A stretch of 64,000 bases of DNA, taken from positions 7,475 through 71,474 of the forward strand of contig CAMPIO010000004.1 of the NCBI GenBank assembly GCA_946886405.1. Direction: 5' to 3'. Shown here one piece after another: positions 37,868 to 45,259 of this stretch (positions are counted from its first letter, which is position 1; each line of letters starts with the position of its first letter). This stretch comes from an uncultured Pseudoxanthomonas sp. (GTDB lineage: Bacteria; Pseudomonadota; Gammaproteobacteria; Xanthomonadales; Xanthomonadaceae). The notes beneath the pieces were generated by a model that was not told the DNA's origin, ran no database searches, and worked only from the letters and a program-made list of their open reading frames with translations. Both the position numbers and the translations under genes were made by a program.

Positions 37868-39277
37868 TCAGCGCGTCACGCTGCTCGGCAGCCCGACCAT
37901 GACGCTGTCAGATACTCCGGCACCAAGGTTGGTGTGCCACATGATCCGCGACAGGTCGCGCGACACGGTGGCCTGCGGCTCGTCGAAGTAGCCGGTGCCT
38001 GCCTGGCGCGTGTGCGCCACCGACAACAGCCGACCGCCGGGCTTCAGCTCGGCGAGGAACACCTTGCGGTATTGCGGCTGCAGCTTCGGATCCGGCGATG
38101 CGCTGCCATAGCTGCCGTAGTCACCGTAGCTGGTGATGGCGACCCAGCCCGGCTTTTCATACGCCTGGCCGCTGATGTGCGCCGCGTACGCGCTGCCGCT
38201 GGCCGGATACAGCGAGGTCAGGTTGAAGCTGGCGCCGCTGTCTATGTTCTTGGCCACGATCTGGCCGGTGGTGTAGTCGGTGTAGACGTAGAAGTCTTCC
38301 CGGTTCGGGCCGTACGCCAGGTCCGAGTGCTCCGACTTGGTGTGCAGCTTCTTGCACGGGCTATCGAACGTACGCGGGCATGCGATGGTGCCCTCGCTGC
38401 CGTCGCCTGAAATCACCGCCCAGCGACCGCTGGGGCTGATGCTGACGTGGTCGGGACGCTGAGAGCTGGCCCGGCTGCCGACCACGGCGCCGGTGGTGAC
38501 GTCGACGGTCAGCACGCCGTAGAACGTCACGCTGCCGTTGCTGTTGTACGTCTCGGCCATCAAGGCGAGATAGCGGCCATCAGCACTGGTGGTGCCCTCT
38601 GCCTTGGTCCAGAAACTCTTGGCACTGGGGTACGGCGCCTTGCCGGCTAGGCTGAAAGCGGTGGTTCGCGTGTTGGTCTCGACGTCCAGCCAGTACCACA
38701 CACCACCCTGCCCGTTCATGCCGGTGTACAGCAGCCGGCGCGGGTCGGAGGAACTCCATATAACCTCCGCATCACCGGCGGGACCAGATAGCTGGCGCAG
38801 CGGCTTGAACGTGGAGGCGTCGTACACGAACCAGTATCCGTTGCTGGCCTGGGCAACGTAACGCGTGTTGCCCGAGTTCCATGCCTGGCGACGGCTGTAC
38901 TCGTGCAGCACATGTGTGCCGCTCCCATCGCTTGCCTGCGTGGCGCGATACACGCGCGTCTTGTAGACCGGGTCGATGTACGTCGGCGTGGTGAACGAGG
39001 ATGCCTTGCCGCTTGGCTTGGCCATCGTCGGGATCGCATCGGCCGCCAATGCCGGCAGCGCGAAGCCGCTCGGATAGAGTGCGTCGAATGGGTTGCTGGT
39101 GCTGGGTTGCTCGGGTTCCGGCGCCGGCTGCTCCGGTACCGGGCACACGGGGCACGCCTTGGCCTCCAGCGCATCCACCTTCGTGGCCAGTGCGCGGAGC
39201 TGATCCCCCACCTCACCTGCAGCAGCCGTCCAGCTCAGGGCGACCAGCGCCAAGAGTGCAATGCTCAACTTCTTCAT
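37868..39277 (-). CDS. Secreted beta-propeller-like protein at the lambda bor position
   Basis: A 469-aa exported protein. The MKKLSIALLALVALSWTAAAG signal peptide is followed by a short helix, a CPVC pair and a Pro/Glu linker (residues about 40-60). Then come about six repeated beta units with PD40/WD-like turns: SSSDPRRLLYTG, TSADGRYLALMA, SPSGRWAVISGDG, GPNREDFYVYTD, VSRDLSRIMWHT. Such blades occur in TolB-like and carbohydrate-active propellers. The ATG overlaps the Rz stop by 4 nt, so it is coupled to late lysis genes, yet it lies between Rz and cos where lambda keeps the lysogenic-conversion gene bor. Function unknown. Confidence 0.78.
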   Translation of the reverse strand: MKKLSIALLALVALSWTAAAGEVGDQLRALATKVDALEAKACPVCPVPEQPAPEPEQPSTSNPFDALYPSGFALPALAADAIPTMAKPSGKASSFTTPTYIDPVYKTRVYRATQASDGSGTHVLHEYSRRQAWNSGNTRYVAQASNGYWFVYDASTFKPLRQLSGPAGDAEVIWSSSDPRRLLYTGMNGQGGVWYWLDVETNTRTTAFSLAGKAPYPSAKSFWTKAEGTTSADGRYLALMAETYNSNGSVTFYGVLTVDVTTGAVVGSRASSQRPDHVSISPSGRWAVISGDGSEGTIACPRTFDSPCKKLHTKSEHSDLAYGPNREDFYVYTDYTTGQIVAKNIDSGASFNLTSLYPASGSAYAAHISGQAYEKPGWVAITSYGDYGSYGSASPDPKLQPQYRKVFLAELKPGGRLLSVAHTRQAGTGYFDEPQATVSRDLSRIMWHTNLGAGVSDSVMVGLPSSVTR

Positions 39278-39855
39278 GGATTCACCGTAGCACCGCATGC
39301 GGTGCGTGTTGCGACCAGTTCGGACTGGAGGCTTCGGATCCAGGCGTCTGCCTCGGCGCCTGATCCAACAATTCGGCCCGCGCTCGCGATTCGAAGTTCG
39401 GCTCCTTCAGCAGCTCCATGGGGATCGGGCGCAGCTTGGGAGGGGACGGCGGCATCAGCAACACAGCCGACGGTGGGGCTTTGCCACCACTGGCGCAGCT
39501 GCAGAGTGCCAGCACGCAGCTCAGCAGCAACAGCATCAGACTTTGCCTTTGCATCGAACATCTCCTGTTGAAACGCCCGATCCTTCTCGGCCATCTGGGC
39601 GTGGAATGACGCAGCGCGCGCGTGCGCCTCGTCGCTCGCCGCGGCGGCCAAGGTAGAAATCTCGCGCAGCGTGTCTGCATGACTGGCCTTGGTTTGTTCC
39701 AGGACAGCGCGCGTCTCGGCATGTGCTTCCCGCTCAGCACTCAGTGCCAGCCTCGGCGTGATGACGGCCCACCACCAGATGGCGAGCATGATGAGCATCA
39801 CGACCACGCGTACCGCGATGTTCACCGCTTTCGAGTAGCCACTCAGGCCGATCAC
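39274..39855 (-). CDS. Rz: i-spanin Rz (inner-membrane lysis subunit)
   Basis: A 193-aa class II membrane protein: an N-terminal signal anchor (about residues 10-33, VNIAVRVVVMLIMLAIWWWAV) followed by a long periplasmic coiled coil (AEREAHAETRAVLEQTKASHADTLREI). With Rz1 it fuses inner and outer membranes in the last step of lysis. It is the third element of the holin-endolysin-spanin cassette and encloses Rz1 in another frame. Confidence 0.9.
   Translation of the reverse strand: MIGLSGYSKAVNIAVRVVVMLIMLAIWWWAVITPRLALSAEREAHAETRAVLEQTKASHADTLREISTLAAAASDEAHARAASFHAQMAEKDRAFQQEMFDAKAKSDAVAAELRAGTLQLRQWWQSPTVGCVADAAVPSQAAPDPHGAAEGAELRIASAGRIVGSGAEADAWIRSLQSELVATRTACGATVNP
39282..39554 (-). CDS. 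Rz1: o-spanin Rz1 (outer-membrane lipoprotein), nested in Rz
   Basis: A 90-aa lipoprotein entirely inside Rz in a different frame. It begins MQRQSLMLLLLSCVLALCSCASGG with candidate lipid-attachment Cys residues (LLSC or LCSC), followed by a proline-rich section PPSAVLLMPPSPPKLRPIP as in Rz1 proteins. A strong AGGAG site lies 7 nt before the ATG on the Rz message. Nested Rz/Rz1 is the lambda architecture. Confidence 0.87.
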   Translation of the reverse strand: MQRQSLMLLLLSCVLALCSCASGGKAPPSAVLLMPPSPPKLRPIPMELLKEPNFESRARAELLDQAPRQTPGSEASSPNWSQHAPHAVLR

Positions 39856-40157
39856 GTGCTCTGCTCCTCAGTGCTTCCGGCAGCTTGGGACGCCCCAACT
39901 TCGCGCTGCCTGGCCGCCTCACTGTAGGCCTGCACCGCGTATGCCACGGCCACTGAATACACGAAGGCCACGCTCTCCCACGGCGGGTTCCAGCCGTCCC
40001 CTGTTGCAGCGGCCGAGAAGAGTGCTGTCGCAAACACTGCCAATCGAGCCGCCCCGCGCGCATGGCCCCACACCTCTTGCGGACGTGGGGACCAGAGCAT
40101 GACGGCGAAGGTGGAAACGGCGGCCGCGATGCAGCCGACTACGAACAGGATATCCAT
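39852..40157 (-). CDS. Small membrane protein of the lysis cassette (holin or pinholin candidate)
   Basis: A 101-aa protein with three likely membrane segments: MDILFVVGCIAAAVSTFAVML, an Ala-rich one near residues 38-50, and FVYSVAVAYAVQAY. The C-terminal tail is charged. It overlaps Rz by 4 nt and lies 4 nt from the second small membrane protein. One of the two is the holin and the other perhaps an antiholin; sequence alone does not say which. Confidence 0.72.
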   Translation of the reverse strand: MDILFVVGCIAAAVSTFAVMLWSPRPQEVWGHARGAARLAVFATALFSAAATGDGWNPPWESVAFVYSVAVAYAVQAYSEAARQREVGASQAAGSTEEQST

Positions 40158-40161
40158 CGGG

Positions 40162-40503
40162 TCAACCTCCCGGGGTACGGCGCTCGTCGGTCTCCCGCTT
40201 CATGCGCTTATGCAGCGGCCGGGAGAAGATGCCGGCGATGCCTGCCCACAACGGCTGGGGCACGTCTGCAAAACCACGCCACACGTTCGGTAGGACGATT
40301 GAGGCGAACGCACCGATCAACACAGCGAATACAGCCATCATGGCAATGGCGAGCGCCGTCTTCAGGAACTCGGACGGGGTCTCTTCCTTGTCGAAGTGAA
40401 GGCCCGCAGCGGCCCCCACGAATGCCGTAACCAGCGACCACCACGACAGTCCCAAGGCAGCAGCAGCTGCGGTTGCTACGGTTGCGCTCGTTTCTGCTTT
40501 CAT
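40162..40503 (-). CDS. Holin-like membrane protein
   Basis: A 113-aa protein with two to three hydrophobic segments: ATAAAAALGLSWWSLVTAFVGAAAGL, TALAIAMMAVFAVLIGAFASIVL and a weaker one. It has a basic C-terminal tail (RPLHKRMKRETDERR). It lies directly downstream of the endolysin and upstream of the other small membrane protein. GGGGGAT precedes the ATG. Size and topology fit class I/III holins of Gram-negative phages. Confidence 0.75.
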   Translation of the reverse strand: MKAETSATVATAAAAALGLSWWSLVTAFVGAAAGLHFDKEETPSEFLKTALAIAMMAVFAVLIGAFASIVLPNVWRGFADVPQPLWAGIAGIFSRPLHKRMKRETDERRTPGG

Positions 40504-40528
40504 AGATCCCCCTGTGGCGCTCGGTGAT

Positions 40529-41068
40529 TCACCGGGTGACCACATCGACCGCGATGCGATGGTTGTTCGGCCACTTGCCGGCGTGCGGCTTGCCCGGGCA
40601 CCAGGTGCGGAACCGATACAGGTCCCACGCAGCCTTGGTCTCGCTGATGGACGGAAGCCGCTTCGCATCAGTGAAGAGAAGCAGGCGGGCCACGCAGCAG
40701 GCGAAGACGTCGTCGGTCTCCAGCGCGAGCCAGATCGCGCGCGGCTCGAAGGCGACGCTCCGTGCAGCGCATACCTGCGCCAACCAATAGCGGCTGGATG
40801 CATGCTGATACACGCCCCAGATGCCACCTCCCTTTGCTTTTGAGCCCAGTTCGAATTGCCACAAGCCGCGCGCTGGGCCCTTCTTGTCGGGCCGCTTCGC
40901 ATCGATCACCTGCCAGCGATGCTCGAGCGCCGACTCCTGCAATGCGATCGCCACCAACATCACCAGGGCTTCCACGCTGGACATCGCCGGCGGGAGCAGC
41001 TTCAGCGCGGGGCGGATGATCTTGTTCAGCAGGTCCAGCGGGGCGATCGGTAGCTTCAGCAGAGACAT
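40529..41068 (-). CDS. Endolysin, lysozyme/SLT-like
   Basis: A 179-aa muralytic enzyme for release of progeny. Glu45 in VAIALQESALEHRW sits where the catalytic Glu of SLT/lysozyme-fold enzymes is, and GPARGLWQFELGSK (residues 64-77) resembles the GLMQ(F/I) motif. There is no signal peptide; export would depend on the holin. Start at MSLLKLPIAPLD after the terminator at 41,243; longer readings are rejected for lack of a ribosome-binding site. First gene of the lysis cassette. Confidence 0.82.
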   Translation of the reverse strand: MSLLKLPIAPLDLLNKIIRPALKLLPPAMSSVEALVMLVAIALQESALEHRWQVIDAKRPDKKGPARGLWQFELGSKAKGGGIWGVYQHASSRYWLAQVCAARSVAFEPRAIWLALETDDVFACCVARLLLFTDAKRLPSISETKAAWDLYRFRTWCPGKPHAGKWPNNHRIAVDVVTR

Positions 41069-41235
41069 GACAGGATCTCGAAGTGGTGGGACGGCACAGC
41101 GCGCGCTGCCGGGATGCCCCGTGAGGGGCTGAAGGACACGCGTCGAGAACCACCTGGTTGTGCCCGGCATCCACGGCGCGGCATCCGCTCGGCCTGGTGT
41201 GGGGTACGCGCACGCTGTGACTACCGCCCCATTGA

Positions 41236-41270
41236 AAGCAAAGAGGCCCCGACATCGCTGCCGGGGCCTC
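41236..41270 (-). terminator. Intrinsic terminator upstream of the lysis genes
   Basis: GAGGCCCC/GGGGCCTC stem with a 12-nt loop; the minus strand continues TTTGCTTTC. It lies between the phage tRNA-Met and the endolysin, the place of lambda tR', so late transcription must pass it by antitermination or start after it. The rest of the 531-bp gap 41,069-41,599 holds only tRNA-Met; no coding region could be supported. Confidence 0.75.
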
Positions 41271-41361
41271 CATCCTCTGACTGGCCTTCCTCTCCGCCGA
41301 GTTCCGCGAATCGGTTCGCTGCTCTAGCGGCAGCAGGGCCCTCTGCACATGCCATGGCGTG

Positions 41362-41437
41362 TGGTTGCGGGAGTGCGACTCGAACGCACGACCTCGTGGT
41401 TATGAGCCACGCGAGCTGCCAGCTGCTCTACCCCGCA
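41362..41437 (-). tRNA. Phage-encoded tRNA-Met(CAT)
   Basis: A 76-nt cloverleaf on the minus strand: acceptor TGCGGGG/TCCCGCA with one G-T pair, D-stem GAGC/GCTC, anticodon stem CGTGG/CCACG with loop CTCATAA, T-stem GTGCG/CGCAC with loop TTCGAGT, discriminator A and encoded CCA. Anticodon CAT may read Met, or Ile ATA if lysidine-modified; both types share this loop. The acceptor starts with T-A, unlike typical host elongator tRNA-Met. It lies inside the prophage just upstream of the lysis genes. Confidence 0.9.
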
Positions 41438-41599
41438 GAAGTGGTCGGAACCTGGTGCTGACCACACCGGGCTCCGAAGTGTTTGCAGGTATCCGGAGGA
41501 GACCCGCGCCCACGGTGACGTTTTACGGTGACGAATCGGTCCCATGCAACTGAGGGACACACGCTGTTCACATGAGGAAACGGGGGTTCAGTAGTTGAG

Positions 41600-42289
41600 C
41601 TATCTGAGCTTCCCGTCGGCGGCCGCACGCTTGAACAAGCGCTCCAAGTTGTCACGGGCTGCCTTGAGCGTCGGGTAGAACGGGTCTTTTTCCTTCGGCT
41701 TCAACGTGGAGAACACTGACTCCTGCGCGTCATACGCTTCGAACAGTTCTTCCACACGGGCTTGGCTTCTTTCCCTGTCGCTGAGCCGGTCTTGCAGCAC
41801 CCGAATCCTGAACGCCGATTGCGCCGCACCCGTGACCTTGTTCACCAGTACCTGCACTTCCTCCATTGCAGTTCGATGCTCGGTCGTGAACAAGACCTCG
41901 GCCCGAAAGCGCAACGACATTAGCTCGGCGAATTTCGGGGCTTGCTCGTTGTAGCGGCGGAAAGTGACCTCGAAGTAGCGTCGACGATGGTGATCCCGTT
42001 CTGTCTCTTCCTCGTTGCGTTCGACTTTCTCAACCTCGTGCGCTGGCTGCCAGCCATGCCGGATGTGGTCGATGGCGTCGAAGCACTCGTAGGACGTAGC
42101 GAGAATCTTCTCGGCCAGTTCCATCACCCGCTTTGCTCGGTGCTCACGGCGCCATGCGTTCAACCCCCATATGCCCACGCCGGCGAGGGCCAGCGCCGCG
42201 ACTGCGTTGATCCAGTCGATCCATTCGACACCAGTGGTGGGTGGTGCCTGCGGTGGCTCCATCAAGAACACGAACTTCGGTACAGACAT
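41600..42289 (-). CDS. Membrane-anchored protein with long coiled-coil cytoplasmic part
   Basis: A 229-aa protein with one transmembrane segment near residues 25-44 (WINAVAALALAGVGIWGLNAW), followed by a positively charged patch and a long charged helical region to the C-terminus (KVERNEEETERDHHRRRYFEV and AEVLFTTEHRTAMEEVQ). This resembles small single-pass proteins found as accessory genes in phage and island DNA. Its location between tRNA-Met and the regulator-like gene is where phages carry exclusion or conversion genes. Function unknown. Confidence 0.65.
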   Translation of the reverse strand: MSVPKFVFLMEPPQAPPTTGVEWIDWINAVAALALAGVGIWGLNAWRREHRAKRVMELAEKILATSYECFDAIDHIRHGWQPAHEVEKVERNEEETERDHHRRRYFEVTFRRYNEQAPKFAELMSLRFRAEVLFTTEHRTAMEEVQVLVNKVTGAAQSAFRIRVLQDRLSDRERSQARVEELFEAYDAQESVFSTLKPKEKDPFYPTLKAARDNLERLFKRAAADGKLR

Positions 42290-42309
42290 GTGCGCACCTG
42301 GCTGCTCGA

Positions 42310-42828
42310 CTATCCCCTGAACAGCTTATCAGCGAAGTCCGAACGCCCTGCATTAAGGGCGCCCTGCAGGATCGAGCTCGCGGCCTTGTGGACGTCCTTG
42401 TACGTGGACCGTCGCATCTTCGCCTCCTTGGCCAAGATCGCCCACGCGCGCCGCGCCTCGGGGTAGACCAGGTCGTGTGCCGCGTCGTACACCACGATCC
42501 GTAGCCGCCAGCGGTCGTCGCCCTTCGTGAGGTCCAGCGGTCGGGGCCGCATTACCTTCACCGCGCGCACGACCTGCCGGTATGCCGTTCTGGACAGGGT
42601 CGCCAGCTGGCGAGGGTCAGCGCGCGTGGCCACCGCCAAGGCGGCCTGCTTCTCCAAGCCGTCTTCCATGTATCCGACGGCGCCGGCAACGTCCGATGGC
42701 GCCATGACCGTCTTGGTGCTTCGGCCAGCCACCGGCACCCGGTAGCTGCTTCCCACCAGCAGGCGGGCCAGCAGTTCGAGAGGGTCACGCTGGTCTCGAG
42801 TGAATGGATCGAGTGCTTTCCGAGCCAT
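42310..42828 (-). CDS. Hypothetical delayed-early protein in the antiterminator position
   Basis: A basic 172-aa helical protein from MARKALDPFTRDQRDP. The C-terminal half (AWAILAKEAKMRRSTYKDVHKAASSIL) could hold a helix-turn-helix. It is the last cytoplasmic delayed-early gene before the tRNA-Met, terminator and lysis cassette, where lambda encodes antiterminator Q. I see no recognised Q-family motif, so this role is inferred from position alone. An upstream in-frame ATG at 42,885 is less likely because it enters the preceding gene. Confidence 0.6.
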   Translation of the reverse strand: MARKALDPFTRDQRDPLELLARLLVGSSYRVPVAGRSTKTVMAPSDVAGAVGYMEDGLEKQAALAVATRADPRQLATLSRTAYRQVVRAVKVMRPRPLDLTKGDDRWRLRIVVYDAAHDLVYPEARRAWAILAKEAKMRRSTYKDVHKAASSILQGALNAGRSDFADKLFRG

Positions 42829-42868
42829 CAGTACCACCCCACGGTCTGGAGCGAATGATCCTGCGGCA

Positions 42869-43132
42869 TCACGACCCACCCCCATCCGCCCCGGTGGTGG
42901 GCGAGGTCAGGAGGGATTCGAGTGTTGCTTTCTCTTCTGCCGCATTCTCATCTATCCACTCGACAGCCTCAGCAGCGTTATCGAACTCCATGAACTCACA
43001 ATCTAGTTCGGGACCGAACGTGATTGACCAGCCTGGAACCATCTCTCCTGGGGTCGCTTGCCAGCCGTAGTGAGCATCCGTGATGGTCACCCCTGCACGC
43101 TTTGCAGCGGCTAGAATCGCTCGCTTACTCAT
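42869..43132 (-). CDS. Small hypothetical protein
   Basis: An 87-aa acidic protein (MSKRAILAAAKRAGVTITDAHYGW...) with a small mixed alpha-beta pattern (GWSITFGPELDCEFMEFDNAAEAVEWI). GGGGG lies just upstream; an ATG two codons earlier (43,138) is the alternative start. It overlaps the previous gene by 8 nt. Probably one of the small delayed-early modulators; function unknown. Confidence 0.6.
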   Translation of the reverse strand: MSKRAILAAAKRAGVTITDAHYGWQATPGEMVPGWSITFGPELDCEFMEFDNAAEAVEWIDENAAEEKATLESLLTSPTTGADGGGS

Positions 43133-43745
43133 TGTCATCCCCCTGCGTGCTGGCGGCGGTGCTGGGGTGGGTGTAGAGGACTCGCTTATCCAGCGCGGTC
43201 TCAATCTTGTAGTGCCCTTCTGTCGTGTCGCGCCACGCGCCGTAGGCGTCGCGGAACTGGTACACCGCCTCCCCCTCCTGCCTTGGCGAGGATAGGGCGC
43301 GCTGCTGGGTCAGGGCTTGCTCTCCAGATACTCCGAGTAGTGCGGCATGAATCTCGCGGTATTCAGGCGTCGGGAAGTCCCCGCGATGATGGACCCACAA
43401 CCATTGGGCCAATGCGAATCCACGGGAGCCGACCGGGCCATGTGCGTACGCCGTAGCTCGCTGACACTCCTCGATGGCACGGTTCCACGTAGCTTTTTCT
43501 CCGTCATTTAGCGGGATATGCTCGTCGCCGCGAGGGTCTCCGGTATTCACGGTGACCCAGCAGGTATGATTGCGCGCCAGCGGCGGCCACGAAACCTCCC
43601 GCACCCGCTCACTCACCGACGCGCCGGACGGGGGCTGGGGTGCATTTTCCGGCTCGTACCCAGTCCCGTTGCATCGCGTGCACGGAACTGCATTAGGGCT
43701 TGTTCGCTGCAAGCCATCGCATCGTGTGCAGTAACGGTCAGCCAT
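43125..43745 (-). CDS. Zinc-ribbon hypothetical protein
   Basis: A 206-aa protein whose N-terminus has two CxxC pairs, CTRCDG and CTRCNGTG, 15 residues apart, resembling a half DnaJ-type zinc ribbon. The middle is Trp/His-rich (WNRAIEECQRATAYAHG, QWLWVHHRGDF). Its C-terminal end (DTTEGHYKIETALD) is of a type often seen in phage early proteins. It overlaps the upstream gene by 8 nt. Start at MADRYCTRC chosen because earlier codons overlap the neighbour. Confidence 0.65.
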   Translation of the reverse strand: MADRYCTRCDGLQRTSPNAVPCTRCNGTGYEPENAPQPPSGASVSERVREVSWPPLARNHTCWVTVNTGDPRGDEHIPLNDGEKATWNRAIEECQRATAYAHGPVGSRGFALAQWLWVHHRGDFPTPEYREIHAALLGVSGEQALTQQRALSSPRQEGEAVYQFRDAYGAWRDTTEGHYKIETALDKRVLYTHPSTAASTQGDDNE

Positions 43746-44343
43746 GGTCCACCTCCCCACCACTCGCGGCTGGCGCTGCGGCTTGGATTGCTCGCTGTGC
43801 TGCGCGGAAGATGCGAGGCGCATGCCATTTCGGGTTATAGATGATCGTATTCGGGCCGGGATAGTTCTTCACGAAATAGTCCGTGAAAGCCTCAAGCCCT
43901 CCCTCCGGCACCCCCGCAGGCTGCGAGAGGGCGCCATCGGTAGCGGCGCTGTCGGGGGTCGGCTGGGCGGATAGGGCGCGCTCGTAACGTACCACCTCTG
44001 CACCTTCGTCCTCGCGGGCATAGGCGAATCGGATGGCCTGCGCCTCGCTGTCAGTTGCAAGGATGCCCATGGCGTCATCGCGGTAGAACGAGGTTCCATC
44101 TTGGCGCTGGATCACGAAGATGGCATCCATGGTCAGCACCTCCCCATCGGCCATCGTGATCGCGCGAGCCAACTCGGCTGTCAGGCGTTCGATCTCCTCC
44201 GCGGCCGCAAGCGCCAGCCTGCTCTCCCCAGGCCTCGCGGGCCCCGGCCCGTACGTGAGTTTGTCGACTTCGCGCAGCTTGTCGACGAGGTGCGCCGGGT
44301 CTCGGCGATGTCGAGGTGTCAACTCCTGCATGTGCTCGCTCAT
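43738..44343 (-). CDS. Hypothetical phage protein
   Basis: A 201-aa protein (MSEHMQELTPRHRRDPAHLVDKL...). The first part is helical and charged, with an ARPGESRLALAAAEEIERLTAEL helix. A middle beta segment (DAIFVIQRQDGTSFYRDDAMG) is followed by a low-complexity Ala/Pro/Asp linker and a C-terminal helix. It overlaps its neighbours (TGATG at the start). I do not recognise a family. Confidence 0.6.
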   Translation of the reverse strand: MSEHMQELTPRHRRDPAHLVDKLREVDKLTYGPGPARPGESRLALAAAEEIERLTAELARAITMADGEVLTMDAIFVIQRQDGTSFYRDDAMGILATDSEAQAIRFAYAREDEGAEVVRYERALSAQPTPDSAATDGALSQPAGVPEGGLEAFTDYFVKNYPGPNTIIYNPKWHAPRIFRAAQRAIQAAAPAASGGEVDHG

Positions 44344-44837
44344 CAGTACCACCTCACGGTCTTGGTGCTGCCCTCAAGGAACAGCGGGTGCTTCGGGTGG
44401 CCTGCCTTCGACAGCCCGAGGTGATGCACGGCGCGGCCGTTCTGCAGCATCAGCGCCCGCACATGCTCGGCGCGTCGGCGCACGGTGGGCGAGCTGTGAG
44501 CGCCCCAGGCGGCAACGGTGAGGGCGCTATCCGCAGTCGCACGCAGGATCCAGCCATCGCCGTCGGGGCCGACCGGGTCCAGTTGGTTCAACATGTCGCG
44601 GGGTTTCGTCGCGCGCCATGCGAACAGGTTCACCACCCGCAGCTCGCGGAAGCCCCAGTCCTGCACGAAGCCAAGGCATCGACGGATGGTGTTGTCGTCC
44701 TGCAGGCCGTCGGCTGTTGACGGGTTGAGCATCACGAACACACAGGCGCCGGCACCCGTGGGCAGCGCGCGCGTCAGTTGGTAGCGGTAGTGGCCGCAGG
44801 GGGAAAGCTCTGCGGCGCGAGATACGACGGGAACCAT
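44343..44837 (-). CDS. DUF1643-domain protein
   Basis: A 164-aa protein of the DUF1643 family, found widely in phages and mobile DNA. The signature is clear: VFVMLNPSTADGLQDDNTIRRC near residue 33 followed by WGFRELRVVNLFAWRATKP and GWILRATADSALTVAAWG (in part). DUF1643 proteins have no established activity. GGAG lies 7 nt before the ATG. It starts a run of overlapping delayed-early genes. Confidence 0.88.
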   Translation of the reverse strand: MVPVVSRAAELSPCGHYRYQLTRALPTGAGACVFVMLNPSTADGLQDDNTIRRCLGFVQDWGFRELRVVNLFAWRATKPRDMLNQLDPVGPDGDGWILRATADSALTVAAWGAHSSPTVRRRAEHVRALMLQNGRAVHHLGLSKAGHPKHPLFLEGSTKTVRWY

Positions 44838-44923
44838 GGGTGTCTCCAATTCGAGGGTGGTACCGGAGAACGCGCGGATCCGCTCTGACACTCGGATCGG
44901 GCGGCGACACATTCAGCTTTCAT

Positions 44924-45259
44924 TTACCCGCTCGGCTGGGGCCTGCATTCCTCGAGCAGTGCGGCAAGGTCAGCGAGCGATGTGATCGTCTTGGGTCCTC
45001 GCTCGGTCGTGACTTCCTTCGGCCGCTCGCCCATCTCGCATTCGAACTGGTACCACTCCAGCCAATGGCTGTTGGCGCTGCCGACCAGGTGCAGTTCCAA
45101 GAACTCGGTGTAGCAGCCCATCGCTCCCCACATCGCCTGGAACAGGGGCGCTTCGGGGCTGCGGCCCGTCAGCAATTCGAGGTCGCCGTCCGCTTCGGCG
45201 ATGGCATCGTGAGCCTCCTTCCACCGCTCCAGCAGCGGCACCATCTCGGCAGCTTTCAT
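44924..45259 (-). CDS. Hypothetical phage protein
   Basis: A 111-aa acidic helical protein (MKAAEMVPLLERWKEAHDAI...) with a Trp-rich middle (WGAMGCYTEFLELHLVG, SHWLEWYQFECEMG). It overlaps the helicase stop by 4 nt (ATGA), so it is translated with it. Function unknown; a helicase partner is possible from coupling only. Confidence 0.62.
   Translation of the reverse strand: MKAAEMVPLLERWKEAHDAIAEADGDLELLTGRSPEAPLFQAMWGAMGCYTEFLELHLVGSANSHWLEWYQFECEMGERPKEVTTERGPKTITSLADLAALLEECRPQPSG

Noticed and set aside
41069..41361. Possible second tRNA or small gene between endolysin and tRNA-Met
   Set aside because: No cloverleaf or coding frame with a start and ribosome-binding site; only the terminator hairpin is supported.
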